From the NCBI GenBank assembly GCA_946886275.1, contig CAMPIH010000013.1:1-24206 (forward strand): DNA of 24,206 nt, in the 5' to 3' direction. The position numbers and the translations under genes are program-made. Below, in pieces: positions 15,908 through 23,642 of this stretch; the stretch's first letter is position 1, and each line of letters opens with the position of its first letter. The notes under the pieces are model-generated. The model was not told where the DNA came from. It saw nothing but the letters and a program-made list of their open reading frames with translations, and searched no databases. This DNA is from an uncultured Sphingosinicella sp. GTDB taxonomy: Bacteria; Pseudomonadota; Alphaproteobacteria; Sphingomonadales; Sphingomonadaceae.

Positions 15908-18844
15908 CTAGCCTTCGCGGCCATACCATTCGTCGAGGCGCATCAGCTGGTCATATTCGGCATAGGGCGCATATTCCGGGTGCAGCTTGGCGGTGAAGGG
16001 TTCTGATCCCGCCAGCCACTTGCCGGCCGCCGCCGTGAAGTTGCGCTCGGCAAGGCTCGTGAACTCGGCAGAATCCGGTCCGTTGCGCCCACCGACCGGA
16101 CTGGTCACGTAACCGAGCTTGCCCGCCTTGCGCGCCAATGACCAATATTCGAAGCAGGCGGCTTCCCCTTCGATCTCATCGAAGCCGCCGCGTTCGGCAA
16201 TCAGGCCGAGCAGGCCGAGCTGGAGCGAATAGCCGTCGGCGACGGCCCTGGCAGACGGCGGGCTTCCGGTCTTGTAGTCGACGATCGCCAGCCGCCCGTC
16301 TTCCAGCCGGTCGATTCGATCGGCCTTGCCGCCGAGAGTCACCCCGGCGATCTCGGCTTCACCCCAGGCTTCGGCCTTCAGCGGTCGACGGCCAGCGAGG
16401 CGATTGCGCTCCACTTCTGCGGCGATGAAGTCGATCGCCTCGATCAGGCGCGGCTGCCACAGGGCCCGCATCAGCGGATGCGCGGAGCTTCCGGCCAGGA
16501 GCGCCTCGGCGCGCGGGCGAAGCTTCGCCGGATCGCAATCGTCCTCCTTCATCCACGATTCGAGCACGGCATGGACCGCCGTTCCCCGCCAGGCGGGACT
16601 CGGATCCGCGTCCACCGGATCGAGCGTCCCCAATTTGAGCAACTTGCGGGCATAGAAAGCGAACGGGTCCGCCTTGAGGCGATCGACGTCGGTGACCGAG
16701 ATGTTCGCCGGCCGCTCGTCCACCGGCGGCACCGGCGCCGGCCGCGAAGCGGGTCTCGGCGGGCCGTCCGGACGATCGATCTCGCGCGCCCATCTCCTGA
16801 TCTGCGGCGCCCGACTGAGGCCGCCGGTCAGCGCCTCCAGCCGAAGCCAGAATCGCGAGGCCACGGCCTCCGCCCGGGAATCGCGGCGAGCGCGGGTCAC
16901 CAGCACCTGCCGGGCGCCGAGGGCGCAGGCGAAATCATGGGCGGAAAGGCCGATCCGCCGTTCGAGCGAAGGCAGGCCGAGATCCGCCCGGAGCCGCGGC
17001 GCCAGCCAGGGATCGGGCGCCGGAAGGGCTGGCCAGCTACCCTCGTTGAGCCCGCTCAGGATCATGAGGTCGGCCTGCTGCAGTCGCGCCTCGATCAGGC
17101 CCCAGATGAAGATCCGCGGATGCTGGCCGTAAGGCGGCCGCACCGCCTGCCCCGCCATCAGCTGTTCCAGAAGATCGGGAAGGCCTGCCTCGTTCGAAAG
17201 GCGCGGACCCTGGTGAGCAGCGCTCTCCTGTGCCTCGAACCAGAGGCTCGCCGCTTTCCCGGCCGGGCCCGACCACATCGCGTCGCCCGCCAGGCTGAAG
17301 CAGGCCTCCCGAAGGCTTGCCATCAGCGCGTAGAGCTCGGCGCCTTGTTCGAACGCTTTCTCGATCGGCCGAAGCAAGGAGGACGCTTTCGACCACCACG
17401 TCGCCGCCTGGGCACGGATCCGAGCGTCGCGGCCGCTCCTGTCCGAAAGGTGGAGCGCGATCCCGTCCAGTCCTGCCGGCGGCCGCGGCCCGCGAAGACT
17501 GAGATCGAGGAGGCGAACGCCGTCGAGCCAGGCGAGGCGCTCCTCCCCGGCCATCACCAGCGGATGCTTCAGAAGCGCGAGCAGCGGCACCGGCGCGAAC
17601 CGTTCGGCCGCCGCCGCGGCCAGAGCGAGAATCAGGGTTCCCGGCACGGTCTGCGACAGTGGTCGGCCGGCACTGTCATCCGCTTCGATTGCCCAACGCC
17701 CGAGATGAGCGGAGACGCGCCGGGCAAGATCGCGGTCGGGAGTGACCAAGGCCGCGGTCTTTCCGGGCTCCTCGAGAGCTTCGCGGAGGGCCAGCGCGAT
17801 AGCCTGCGCTTCTTCGGCGGGATCCGACAGTTCGAGCGCGCGAATGCCGGACAGGCGCCTTTCGCGGGCCGGAAGGGTCTGCCACAGATCGGTGAACAAA
17901 GCGGGCGCCATGGCGTGAGCGATCGCCCGGCTTCGAACCGCAGCGGAATCGCGCGCCCCGCCCCAGCGCCACAAAGTCACTTCGCCACGCGCCACGCTCA
18001 TCCGGTCGAGCAGAAGCTTCAGATGGAATTGCGGGTGAGTCTCGATCGGCTGGCGCCTTCGGCCGGTCTCGTTGTCGGCTTGCTGGGTTCCGAGCGCCTG
18101 CCACTGGTCATCCGGAAGGTGGAGATCGAGCCCGGGGAGGACGACCATCCCGCTTTCCATCCTCGCCACCGCGGCAAGCAGATTCGCGATCGCCGGCGCG
18201 GTAAGATTGATTCCGGCGGCGCACACGAAGCTTGCGGGAGGGCGATCGCGCCAGCGGCGGGCAAGCGCATTCAGCAGCCGGTTGCGGCGATCGGCGAGGT
18301 CGATCGCGCCTCGGGACCTGAGGATCGCCGGCCATTGATCCAGGACGAGCCTGAGTTGATCGAGCGATCGCTGCCAGTGGATCGACAATTCCGGCAATTC
18401 CGACGCGAAGCTGGCGAGTCGGGACGGTTCGATCTCCTCGACGAGCAGCTGGTCCAGTGTCCGGGCGAGATCGCCCGCAAGACGCAGTGCCTCAGGCGCG
18501 TCGACGTCGCGCTGCTGCTGGACGAGTCGCGCCAGAAGCATCAGCCGCTCGACGGGATCGATGGCGGGCGGAATCGAGGAGTCGGCGTCGATCGGCTCGA
18601 GCGCGCCGTGCAGCCGTTCGTCGAGTTCCGGGTCCCCGATCGGAATCAGCCGCGGCAGGAGCAGGCCGCCCCCTGCCCTGCGCACGAAGGCGTCCTGAAT
18701 GGCTCGGGCGGCTCGCTGATTGGGGACCAGGACGATCCCTCGAGCAAGGCCCGTTTTCTCCTTGCCGTGAAGGGCAAGCAGACCGGCCGCGAGGGCGTCG
18801 GCGAAAGCGCGATGCGGGGGGATCGAGAAGACTCTGGGCGTCAC
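15908..18844 (-). CDS. addB: Double-strand break repair protein AddB
   Basis: AddB is the second subunit of the AddAB helicase-nuclease; it carries a nuclease domain and a degenerate helicase fold. The 978-aa product has a helicase-like N-terminal segment with LVPNQRAARAIQDAF and LIPIGD, and SGLNEGSWPALPAPDPWL, a hallmark of alphaproteobacterial AddB. The C-terminal PD-(D/E)XK nuclease has GGKADRIDR, IVDYKTG and a downstream QLGLL. Length is usual for the group. The start is GTG 18844; the ribosome binding site is weak and repeat copy C ends 10 bases upstream. The gene follows the murU-type gene after a 71-base gap and should be in its transcript. The expected downstream neighbour addA is absent: a convergent S9 peptidase gene follows. 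Confidence 0.95.
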   Translation of the reverse strand: MTPRVFSIPPHRAFADALAAGLLALHGKEKTGLARGIVLVPNQRAARAIQDAFVRRAGGGLLLPRLIPIGDPELDERLHGALEPIDADSSIPPAIDPVERLMLLARLVQQQRDVDAPEALRLAGDLARTLDQLLVEEIEPSRLASFASELPELSIHWQRSLDQLRLVLDQWPAILRSRGAIDLADRRNRLLNALARRWRDRPPASFVCAAGINLTAPAIANLLAAVARMESGMVVLPGLDLHLPDDQWQALGTQQADNETGRRRQPIETHPQFHLKLLLDRMSVARGEVTLWRWGGARDSAAVRSRAIAHAMAPALFTDLWQTLPARERRLSGIRALELSDPAEEAQAIALALREALEEPGKTAALVTPDRDLARRVSAHLGRWAIEADDSAGRPLSQTVPGTLILALAAAAAERFAPVPLLALLKHPLVMAGEERLAWLDGVRLLDLSLRGPRPPAGLDGIALHLSDRSGRDARIRAQAATWWSKASSLLRPIEKAFEQGAELYALMASLREACFSLAGDAMWSGPAGKAASLWFEAQESAAHQGPRLSNEAGLPDLLEQLMAGQAVRPPYGQHPRIFIWGLIEARLQQADLMILSGLNEGSWPALPAPDPWLAPRLRADLGLPSLERRIGLSAHDFACALGARQVLVTRARRDSRAEAVASRFWLRLEALTGGLSRAPQIRRWAREIDRPDGPPRPASRPAPVPPVDERPANISVTDVDRLKADPFAFYARKLLKLGTLDPVDADPSPAWRGTAVHAVLESWMKEDDCDPAKLRPRAEALLAGSSAHPLMRALWQPRLIEAIDFIAAEVERNRLAGRRPLKAEAWGEAEIAGVTLGGKADRIDRLEDGRLAIVDYKTGSPPSARAVADGYSLQLGLLGLIAERGGFDEIEGEAACFEYWSLARKAGKLGYVTSPVGGRNGPDSAEFTSLAERNFTAAAGKWLAGSEPFTAKLHPEYAPYAEYDQLMRLDEWYGREG

Positions 18845-18853
18845 CGCCGCAGA

Positions 18854-18886
18854 CTAGAGCCTGTCCTGCCCGGGTGGAAGCCGGCA
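18854..18886 (-). repeat. 33-bp interspersed element, copy C
   Basis: The plus strand reads CTAGAGCCTGTCC, seven bases, GTGGAAG, then CCGGCA. It keeps the conserved first block and the GTGGAAG block at the same spacing as copies A and D. It lies in the 71-base gap between the murU-type gene and addB, with the CTAG end 10 bases from the addB GTG. Confidence 0.65.
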
Positions 18887-18915
18887 CCGGCCGCTTGTTC
18901 CGCCAGGCCGAGTCC

Positions 18916-19680
18916 TCAGACGTTGCCCAACAGCTCTTCGGTCTTCCGGATATTCTGAGGTTGGCCGATGTCGAACCAGAGCCCCTGATGGACAGTGCCG
19001 AAACAGCGTCCTGCCTCGATCGCCCGGTCCCAGAGCAGGTTGGTCGAAAACGGGCCTTCGGGCGTGTCCTCTTCGAACAGCCGCTTCGACAGGATCTGGA
19101 TGCCCGTATAGACGAACGGGGCGACTCCGCGCGGGCGACGCCGGCTGAGCCGTCCATCCGGCTTCATATGGAAATCGCCCCGGCCCAGATGGCAATGGGC
19201 ATTGGCGAGCGGAACGAGAAGAAGCAGCGCGTCCATCTTCTTATCGTCCCAGCCGGACGCCAGAAGGCGAAGGGAATCGACCGGCCCGTCCACCCACAGA
19301 TTGTCGGAATTGACGGCGAGAAACGGATCGACAGGGATCAACGGAAGGGCGCGCTTGAGCCCTCCGCCCGTCTCCAGCAGCTGCTCACGCTCATCCGACA
19401 CGATCGTTTCGAGCGGTCCGCTGCGGTTGGCGAGGTGCGCCTCGACCGAGTCGGCGAGGTAATGGACGTTCACCACGGCCTTCTTCACGCCTGCTGCGGC
19501 CAGCTTGTCGAGGGCATGATCGATGAGCGCGCGTCCGGCCACCTGGACGAGGGGCTTCGGCCGGGTCGCAGTCAGCGGACGCATGCGCTTGCCGAGGCCC
19601 GCCGCCATCACCATCGCTACTTCGGGGACGTTCGACCCTGGATCGGGACGAAGCGCCAGCACTCTTTTCGGCCGACTCAT
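18916..19680 (-). CDS. murU: Sugar-1-phosphate nucleotidyltransferase, MurU type
   Basis: The likely role is N-acetylmuramate-1-phosphate uridylyltransferase, which makes UDP-MurNAc from recycled MurNAc-1-P and so bypasses de novo (fosfomycin-sensitive) synthesis. The 254-aa protein has MAAGLGKRMRPLT (about residues 25-37) with PKPLV, ETGGGLKRAL, and VNSDN with metal-binding Asp126, the pattern of RfbA-like nucleotidyltransferases. Specificity rests on context: it follows the amgK-type kinase with a 4-base ATGA overlap, which also fixes the start at 19680. The first 20 residues before PEVAMVMAAG are longer than in many relatives. A mannose-1-phosphate guanylyltransferase role cannot be excluded from sequence alone. 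Confidence 0.85.
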   Translation of the reverse strand: MSRPKRVLALRPDPGSNVPEVAMVMAAGLGKRMRPLTATRPKPLVQVAGRALIDHALDKLAAAGVKKAVVNVHYLADSVEAHLANRSGPLETIVSDEREQLLETGGGLKRALPLIPVDPFLAVNSDNLWVDGPVDSLRLLASGWDDKKMDALLLLVPLANAHCHLGRGDFHMKPDGRLSRRRPRGVAPFVYTGIQILSKRLFEEDTPEGPFSTNLLWDRAIEAGRCFGTVHQGLWFDIGQPQNIRKTEELLGNV

Positions 19681-20681
19681 GCCGCAGCGTCCCTCGTCCA
19701 GGCGGCCGCCCTCTTCTCGACCGGTACATATTCATCGAACCACGCCCGCACGGGCGCCAGCGCCGGATGGGCAAGATTGCGCTCGAGATAGTTCCAGACC
19801 CGAGGCTGAAGCGGAAGATAATGGGGCTTGCCGTCCCGTTTCCACAGCCGGGTGAATATGCCGAGGATCTTCGTGTTCCTCTGCGCTCCGAGGATCTCGT
19901 AATGGGCTCGGAAGCGCACCGGGTCGGCAACGTTGGCGGCCCTGGAATAACGCTCGATCATCGCCTGCTCGAGCGAGGGGGCGACGTCACGGCGGGCGTC
20001 CTGGAGCAGGGAGACAAGATCATAGGCCGCATGGCCGGCAAGAGCGTCCTGGAAATCGAGAAGGCCGAGATCCTCGCGCTCCGGAAGGACCATCAGATTG
20101 TCGGCGTGATAGTCGCGAAGCACGAGCACCGGATTGTCGGCGACGATGGCGAGGACGTCGCCCCAGACGCCGCGCCAGGCCGACAGGAATGTCTCCTTGT
20201 CGGCGTCGATCCCGACCGCCGGGCAATAATATTCGGTGAAGAGGCCGACCTCACGGCTCATCGCCTCCTCGTCATAGGGCGACAGATCGGCCGGGGCGGA
20301 CTGGGCGGCGAGACGGGCAAGGATGTCGACTGCCGTGTCGTAAATCTCCCGCTCCCGGCCCGGCTCGCGCTGGAGCAGCGGCCCCACCCGGTCGTCGCCG
20401 AAATCCTCGAGCAGGAGAAGCCCGCTTCGGCGGTCGATCGCCAGCGGCCGAGGCGGCGAGAAACCACGGTCGAGCAGATGTCCGGCGATCTTCAGGAATG
20501 GACCGATATCCTCATGCTCCGGAGGCGCGTCCATCAGCACTGCCGTCTCACCGTTGCGATGAACCCGGAAATAGCGGCGGAAGCTTGCATCGCCCGCAAG
20601 CGGTCTGATCTCGGCACCATCCCAGCCGTGCGCGGCGAGGAATGCCGGCGCTTGTGCGGGCGGAATCATTGGGTTGGCCAT
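19677..20681 (-). CDS. amgK: Anomeric MurNAc/GlcNAc kinase, AmgK type (APH fold)
   Basis: This aminoglycoside-phosphotransferase-fold kinase is placed as AmgK, which phosphorylates MurNAc at the anomeric carbon for cell-wall recycling, upstream of MurU. The 334-aa protein has PLAGDASFRRYFRV near the N terminus, LLLLEDFGDD, the catalytic RDYHADNLMV (Asp190, Asn195) and LLDFQDALAG (Asp209, metal). I chose ATG 20681, which has GGGGGA just upstream and overlaps the tsaE end by 16 bases. The ATG at 20669 (MIPPAQ) would give a 4-base overlap but has no ribosome binding site. The frame stays open far upstream, but that part is a shadow of tsaE and divL. It overlaps the next gene by ATGA, so the two are translationally coupled. 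It is not an antibiotic-resistance gene by context. Confidence 0.87.
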   Translation of the reverse strand: MANPMIPPAQAPAFLAAHGWDGAEIRPLAGDASFRRYFRVHRNGETAVLMDAPPEHEDIGPFLKIAGHLLDRGFSPPRPLAIDRRSGLLLLEDFGDDRVGPLLQREPGREREIYDTAVDILARLAAQSAPADLSPYDEEAMSREVGLFTEYYCPAVGIDADKETFLSAWRGVWGDVLAIVADNPVLVLRDYHADNLMVLPEREDLGLLDFQDALAGHAAYDLVSLLQDARRDVAPSLEQAMIERYSRAANVADPVRFRAHYEILGAQRNTKILGIFTRLWKRDGKPHYLPLQPRVWNYLERNLAHPALAPVRAWFDEYVPVEKRAAAWTRDAAA

Positions 20682-21115
20682 CTGTTCCCCCAAGCCGGGG
20701 GCACCATGGCTGTCAAGGCGCGGCTGCCGTCCGGCCCGGGCTCCAGCGTCAGTCGGAGCGACTCCTGCCATAGATGGGGCAGCCGCTCCGGCCATTCGAT
20801 GAGGAGGGCGACCTCCGGCCGGGCTTCCTCGAGCCCGAGCTCGTCCAGCTCCGACGGTTCTTCGATGCGGTAAAGATCGACATGCCAAACCGGCACCCTC
20901 GTATCGGGGGGATCGTAAGGCAGGACGATCGGGAAGGTGGGGCTGGCAACCTCGCCCGAATGGCCGAGGCCGTTCAGGATCCCGCGCGCCAAGGTGGTCT
21001 TGCCGGCGCCCAGCGGACCGAACAGGGCGATCACGTCGCCAGGCTCGATCCATTCGGCGAGGCTCCGGCCGAAAGCCTCCGTCGCCGCCGAGTCCGGCAG
21101 ACTGATCGCGCTCAT
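20666..21115 (-). CDS. tsaE: tRNA threonylcarbamoyladenosine biosynthesis ATPase TsaE
   Basis: TsaE is the small ATPase that resets the TsaBD complex in synthesis of t6A37 on ANN-decoding tRNAs; it is cytoplasmic and generally essential. The 149-aa product has Walker A GPLGAGKT at residues 33-40, SPTFPIVLPY, HVDLYRIEEP and LIEWPERLP in the order expected, with normal length. ATG 21115 overlaps the divL stop by four bases (ATGA), and its own end overlaps amgK, so it sits inside a tightly packed translational unit. Confidence 0.97.
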   Translation of the reverse strand: MSAISLPDSAATEAFGRSLAEWIEPGDVIALFGPLGAGKTTLARGILNGLGHSGEVASPTFPIVLPYDPPDTRVPVWHVDLYRIEEPSELDELGLEEARPEVALLIEWPERLPHLWQESLRLTLEPGPDGSRALTAMVPPAWGNRWPTQ

Positions 21116-23505
21116 TGCGCCGCGCGCTGGGTGGAATAGCCCGCCCGCTGATCGGCCGTTCGCGGGAAGGTGATGGTGACCGTGGTGCCCTCGCCCAGCC
21201 TGGATTCCAGGTTGACCGTGCCGCCATGGGCTTCGACGAACTGCTTCGCCAGCGGCAGCCCAAGCCCGACCGCGGGTTCCTCCGCCAGCCGCCCCTCGGC
21301 GGTACGGTGGAAACGGTCGAAGACTCGCGACTGGTCTGCCGGATCGATCCCCCGGCCATTGTCGGAGACGATGATCCGGGCCTGACTTCGGTCCCCCTCC
21401 GCGTGAAGAAGCACACGGCCTCCCGAATCGGTGTAGAGAAGGCTGTTGCGCAGCAGGTTCAAAAGGGCCTGTCCAAGCCGCCGACGATCACCGATGATCG
21501 AGCCCACCGATGGGTCGATCTCGACGGCGAGGTCGATCCCCCTCTTGGTCGCGAGCTCCCGGGCGTTTTCCGTCGTCTCCTGGCAGAGCTCGGCCAGATC
21601 GAGCTCGTCCTCAGCGAGGAGCAGGCTGCCCATGTCGCTCTGGGTAAGGTCGAGGACATTGTCGATCAGCGCGCTCAGCCGCGCGACGCTCTCGAGGATC
21701 GCGGAAACATAATCCGCGGCGGTCGGGGCGAGCTCGCCGGCATAGCCGCCGGCGAGCATCTCGGCGAAGCCGCCGATCGAGGTGAGAGGCGTGCGCAGCT
21801 CATAGCTCATGTTGGAGACGAAGGCGGTCTTGAGCCGATCGGCTTCCTCCAGCGCTTCGGTTCGCTCCCTGAGAGCGGCTTCCACTTTCCGGCTGTCGGT
21901 GACGTCGAGCATCGTGAACAAGGCGTTGCCGTCGGGAAGTGGAACGGCCGCGAACTCGAACTCGCGCCCGTCGATCAGGGACACCCGGCCCGAGCGCTGC
22001 TTTCGCTCCTGGGTCGCGCTTCGGACAAGCTCCCGGACGATACCGGCATGGCTCGGCCGCTTGAATCGGGCGGCGAGATGGGGAGTCAAAGCGTCGACCC
22101 GCGGATGGACCGCCAGTTGCTCCTCCTCGAAACCCCACAATTCCTTGAACCGGTTATTCCACAGGTTCAGCCGGCCGTCGGAGGCGAACACGCCGATCGC
22201 CTCGAACAGATTGTCGAAGGTCGCGCTGCGCACCCGAAGAAGGGTGTCGCGCGCCGAGGCGAGCTGAATCTGCTCGGTTCGGTCCTCGAAGATGATGAGG
22301 AGGCCACCATCGGGCAGCGGCTGGGCGACGACCCGCAAATGCTTGCCGCCCGGGATCAGCCACTCCTCCTCGTCGGCCGCGAGGCCGCTCGTGAACCAGG
22401 CGCGATGCTCTTCCTTCCACTCCGGGAAATCGCGGACCTCGGGAAGCTTGCCCTCGACCCGCATGGCGTCGATCACGCGGTCGAATTCCGGACGATCGGC
22501 GAGGAAGTCCGCGCTCAGCGAGAACAGCCGCGCAAAGGGCTGGTTGAAGAAGCTCAGGCTTCGATCCCGCCCGAACTGGGCGACTCCGGCCGACAGACGG
22601 TCGAGCATGTCATGCTGGGCCCGGACAAAGCGGGCGAGTTCGGCGCGCGCCTGCTCCTGATCCTCGACGTCGATCGCGTAGCCTGCGACGCCGCCGCCGG
22701 CGAGCGGTACCTCGGCCACGTGCATCATCCGCCGTTCGCCCGCCATGGTGATCGGAACCGTCCGGCTGGCGGGCTCCTGCCGATCCCTGACGCCGGCCGA
22801 GGCCAGCAGCGGGCTGAATCCGTCGGCTTCCTCGACGAGCTCGATGCCGTCCCGGACGACGGTGGCCGCATCCTCGGCCTCGACCGCCGCGACATAGGCG
22901 GAATTGACCATCGCCAAGGTGAGATCGGGACCGCGATGCCAGATCGGGAACGGCGCCAGCTCGATGAGTCCCGACAGTGCCTGGAGCGCCGCCGATCGCC
23001 GCTCCAGTCTCTGTTCCAGCTCAGCCCTTTGCTGTTCAGTCTCGGTCACGTCGACGAACCAGAGCAAGGCCGCACCGCGCGCGAGCGCGTTCGCGGCCGG
23101 AGCGCATTCGACGCGAAAAATCGAGTGGGTCTCGCCCGCCCGCAACGTCATGGAGCCGCTCGCTCCAGCCGCGGAAGCTTCCGCGATCATCTTTTCGAGC
23201 TCCGCCACCTGATCGGCGGCAAAGACACCGGACTGCAGGATATCTTTCCAGCGTTCAGGCAGCAGGTCGAACCCCAGCTTCGCCGCAAGCCGGTCGGAAC
23301 CCTCCACATGGCCGTCGCGGTAGACGATCAGCGGCATTGCCGGAGCGGCCGCGAGCAGGGCGTTCAGCCGCTGTGTTTCCGATCCGGCAGCGTGCCCCTG
23401 CGCAGATTGGCGCCGGGCCGAGAGTATCGCCCACAGAGCCACAGCGAGCCAGGCGCCGAGGAAAAGGGCGACACCGGCGGCAATCATGGGCGAAGCGAAA
23501 CTCAC
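21112..23505 (-). CDS. divL: DivL-like PAS sensor kinase homologue with Tyr in place of the H-box His
   Basis: The 797-aa protein has an N-terminal membrane helix (about 7-29), several PAS-like regions (about 45-160, 185-280, 300-410 and 430-540), a coiled-coil-like linker, a HisKA dimerisation domain and an intact-looking HATPase (LLNLLRNSLLYTD N box, DNGRGID, GLGLPLAKQF). The H box reads SNMSYELRTPLTSI: Tyr568 (codon at 21802-21804) replaces the phospho-acceptor histidine. That is the hallmark of DivL of Caulobacter (Tyr550), a polar pseudokinase-like regulator that links DivK phosphorylation state to CckA and the CtrA cell-cycle pathway. Position directly upstream of tsaE, with an ATGA overlap, supports this. 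The start is GTG 23505; the ATG at 23487 is an alternative that leaves the helix intact. Repeat copy D lies 10 bases upstream. Confidence 0.88.
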   Translation of the reverse strand: MSFASPMIAAGVALFLGAWLAVALWAILSARRQSAQGHAAGSETQRLNALLAAAPAMPLIVYRDGHVEGSDRLAAKLGFDLLPERWKDILQSGVFAADQVAELEKMIAEASAAGASGSMTLRAGETHSIFRVECAPAANALARGAALLWFVDVTETEQQRAELEQRLERRSAALQALSGLIELAPFPIWHRGPDLTLAMVNSAYVAAVEAEDAATVVRDGIELVEEADGFSPLLASAGVRDRQEPASRTVPITMAGERRMMHVAEVPLAGGGVAGYAIDVEDQEQARAELARFVRAQHDMLDRLSAGVAQFGRDRSLSFFNQPFARLFSLSADFLADRPEFDRVIDAMRVEGKLPEVRDFPEWKEEHRAWFTSGLAADEEEWLIPGGKHLRVVAQPLPDGGLLIIFEDRTEQIQLASARDTLLRVRSATFDNLFEAIGVFASDGRLNLWNNRFKELWGFEEEQLAVHPRVDALTPHLAARFKRPSHAGIVRELVRSATQERKQRSGRVSLIDGREFEFAAVPLPDGNALFTMLDVTDSRKVEAALRERTEALEEADRLKTAFVSNMSYELRTPLTSIGGFAEMLAGGYAGELAPTAADYVSAILESVARLSALIDNVLDLTQSDMGSLLLAEDELDLAELCQETTENARELATKRGIDLAVEIDPSVGSIIGDRRRLGQALLNLLRNSLLYTDSGGRVLLHAEGDRSQARIIVSDNGRGIDPADQSRVFDRFHRTAEGRLAEEPAVGLGLPLAKQFVEAHGGTVNLESRLGEGTTVTITFPRTADQRAGYSTQRAAQ

Positions 23506-23515
23506 GTCTGAGTGT

Positions 23516-23548
23516 CTAGAACCTGATCCCCTGGGGTGGAAGCGCTTC
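23516..23548 (-). repeat. 33-bp interspersed element, copy D
   Basis: The plus strand reads CTAGAACCTGATC, seven bases, GTGGAAG, then CGCTTC. On the minus strand this gives GAAGCGCTTCCAC...GATCAGGTTCTAG upstream of divL, with the CTAG end 10 bases from the GTG start, the same distance as copy C from addB. TTCCAC and a TAGACA-like box 17 bases on could read as a poor promoter for divL. Confidence 0.7.
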
Positions 23549-23585
23549 CCATCTCACGGCCAGGCGAGTCACCGTCTCCTGACAC

Positions 23586-23621
23586 AAAAAAGGCGGCGGA
23601 CCGAAGTCCGCCGCCCCTTTT
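23586..23621 (-). terminator. Rho-independent terminator of the TonB-dependent receptor gene
   Basis: A perfect 10-base stem (23592-23601 with 23606-23615) closes a UUCG loop on the minus strand and is followed by six U residues. On the plus strand CC and four T residues follow, so it may also act weakly there. It lies 21 bases past the receptor stop codon and insulates divL from the receptor gene. Confidence 0.93.
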
Positions 23622-23642
23622 GAGCTTCACTAAAGACGACGC

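Noticed and set aside
16478..18958. An 826-codon plus-strand frame opposite addB
   Set aside because: Antisense to an intact addB with no family resemblance.
20682..21416. Upstream extension of the amgK frame through tsaE and the end of divL
   Set aside because: These residues are out-of-frame translations of tsaE and divL; amgK homology starts at MANPMIPP.
21115..23511. A 798-codon plus-strand frame matching divL end to end
   Set aside because: Antisense shadow of divL. The near-identical ends come from stop-free antisense frames in high-GC DNA, and the product shows no recognisable motif.
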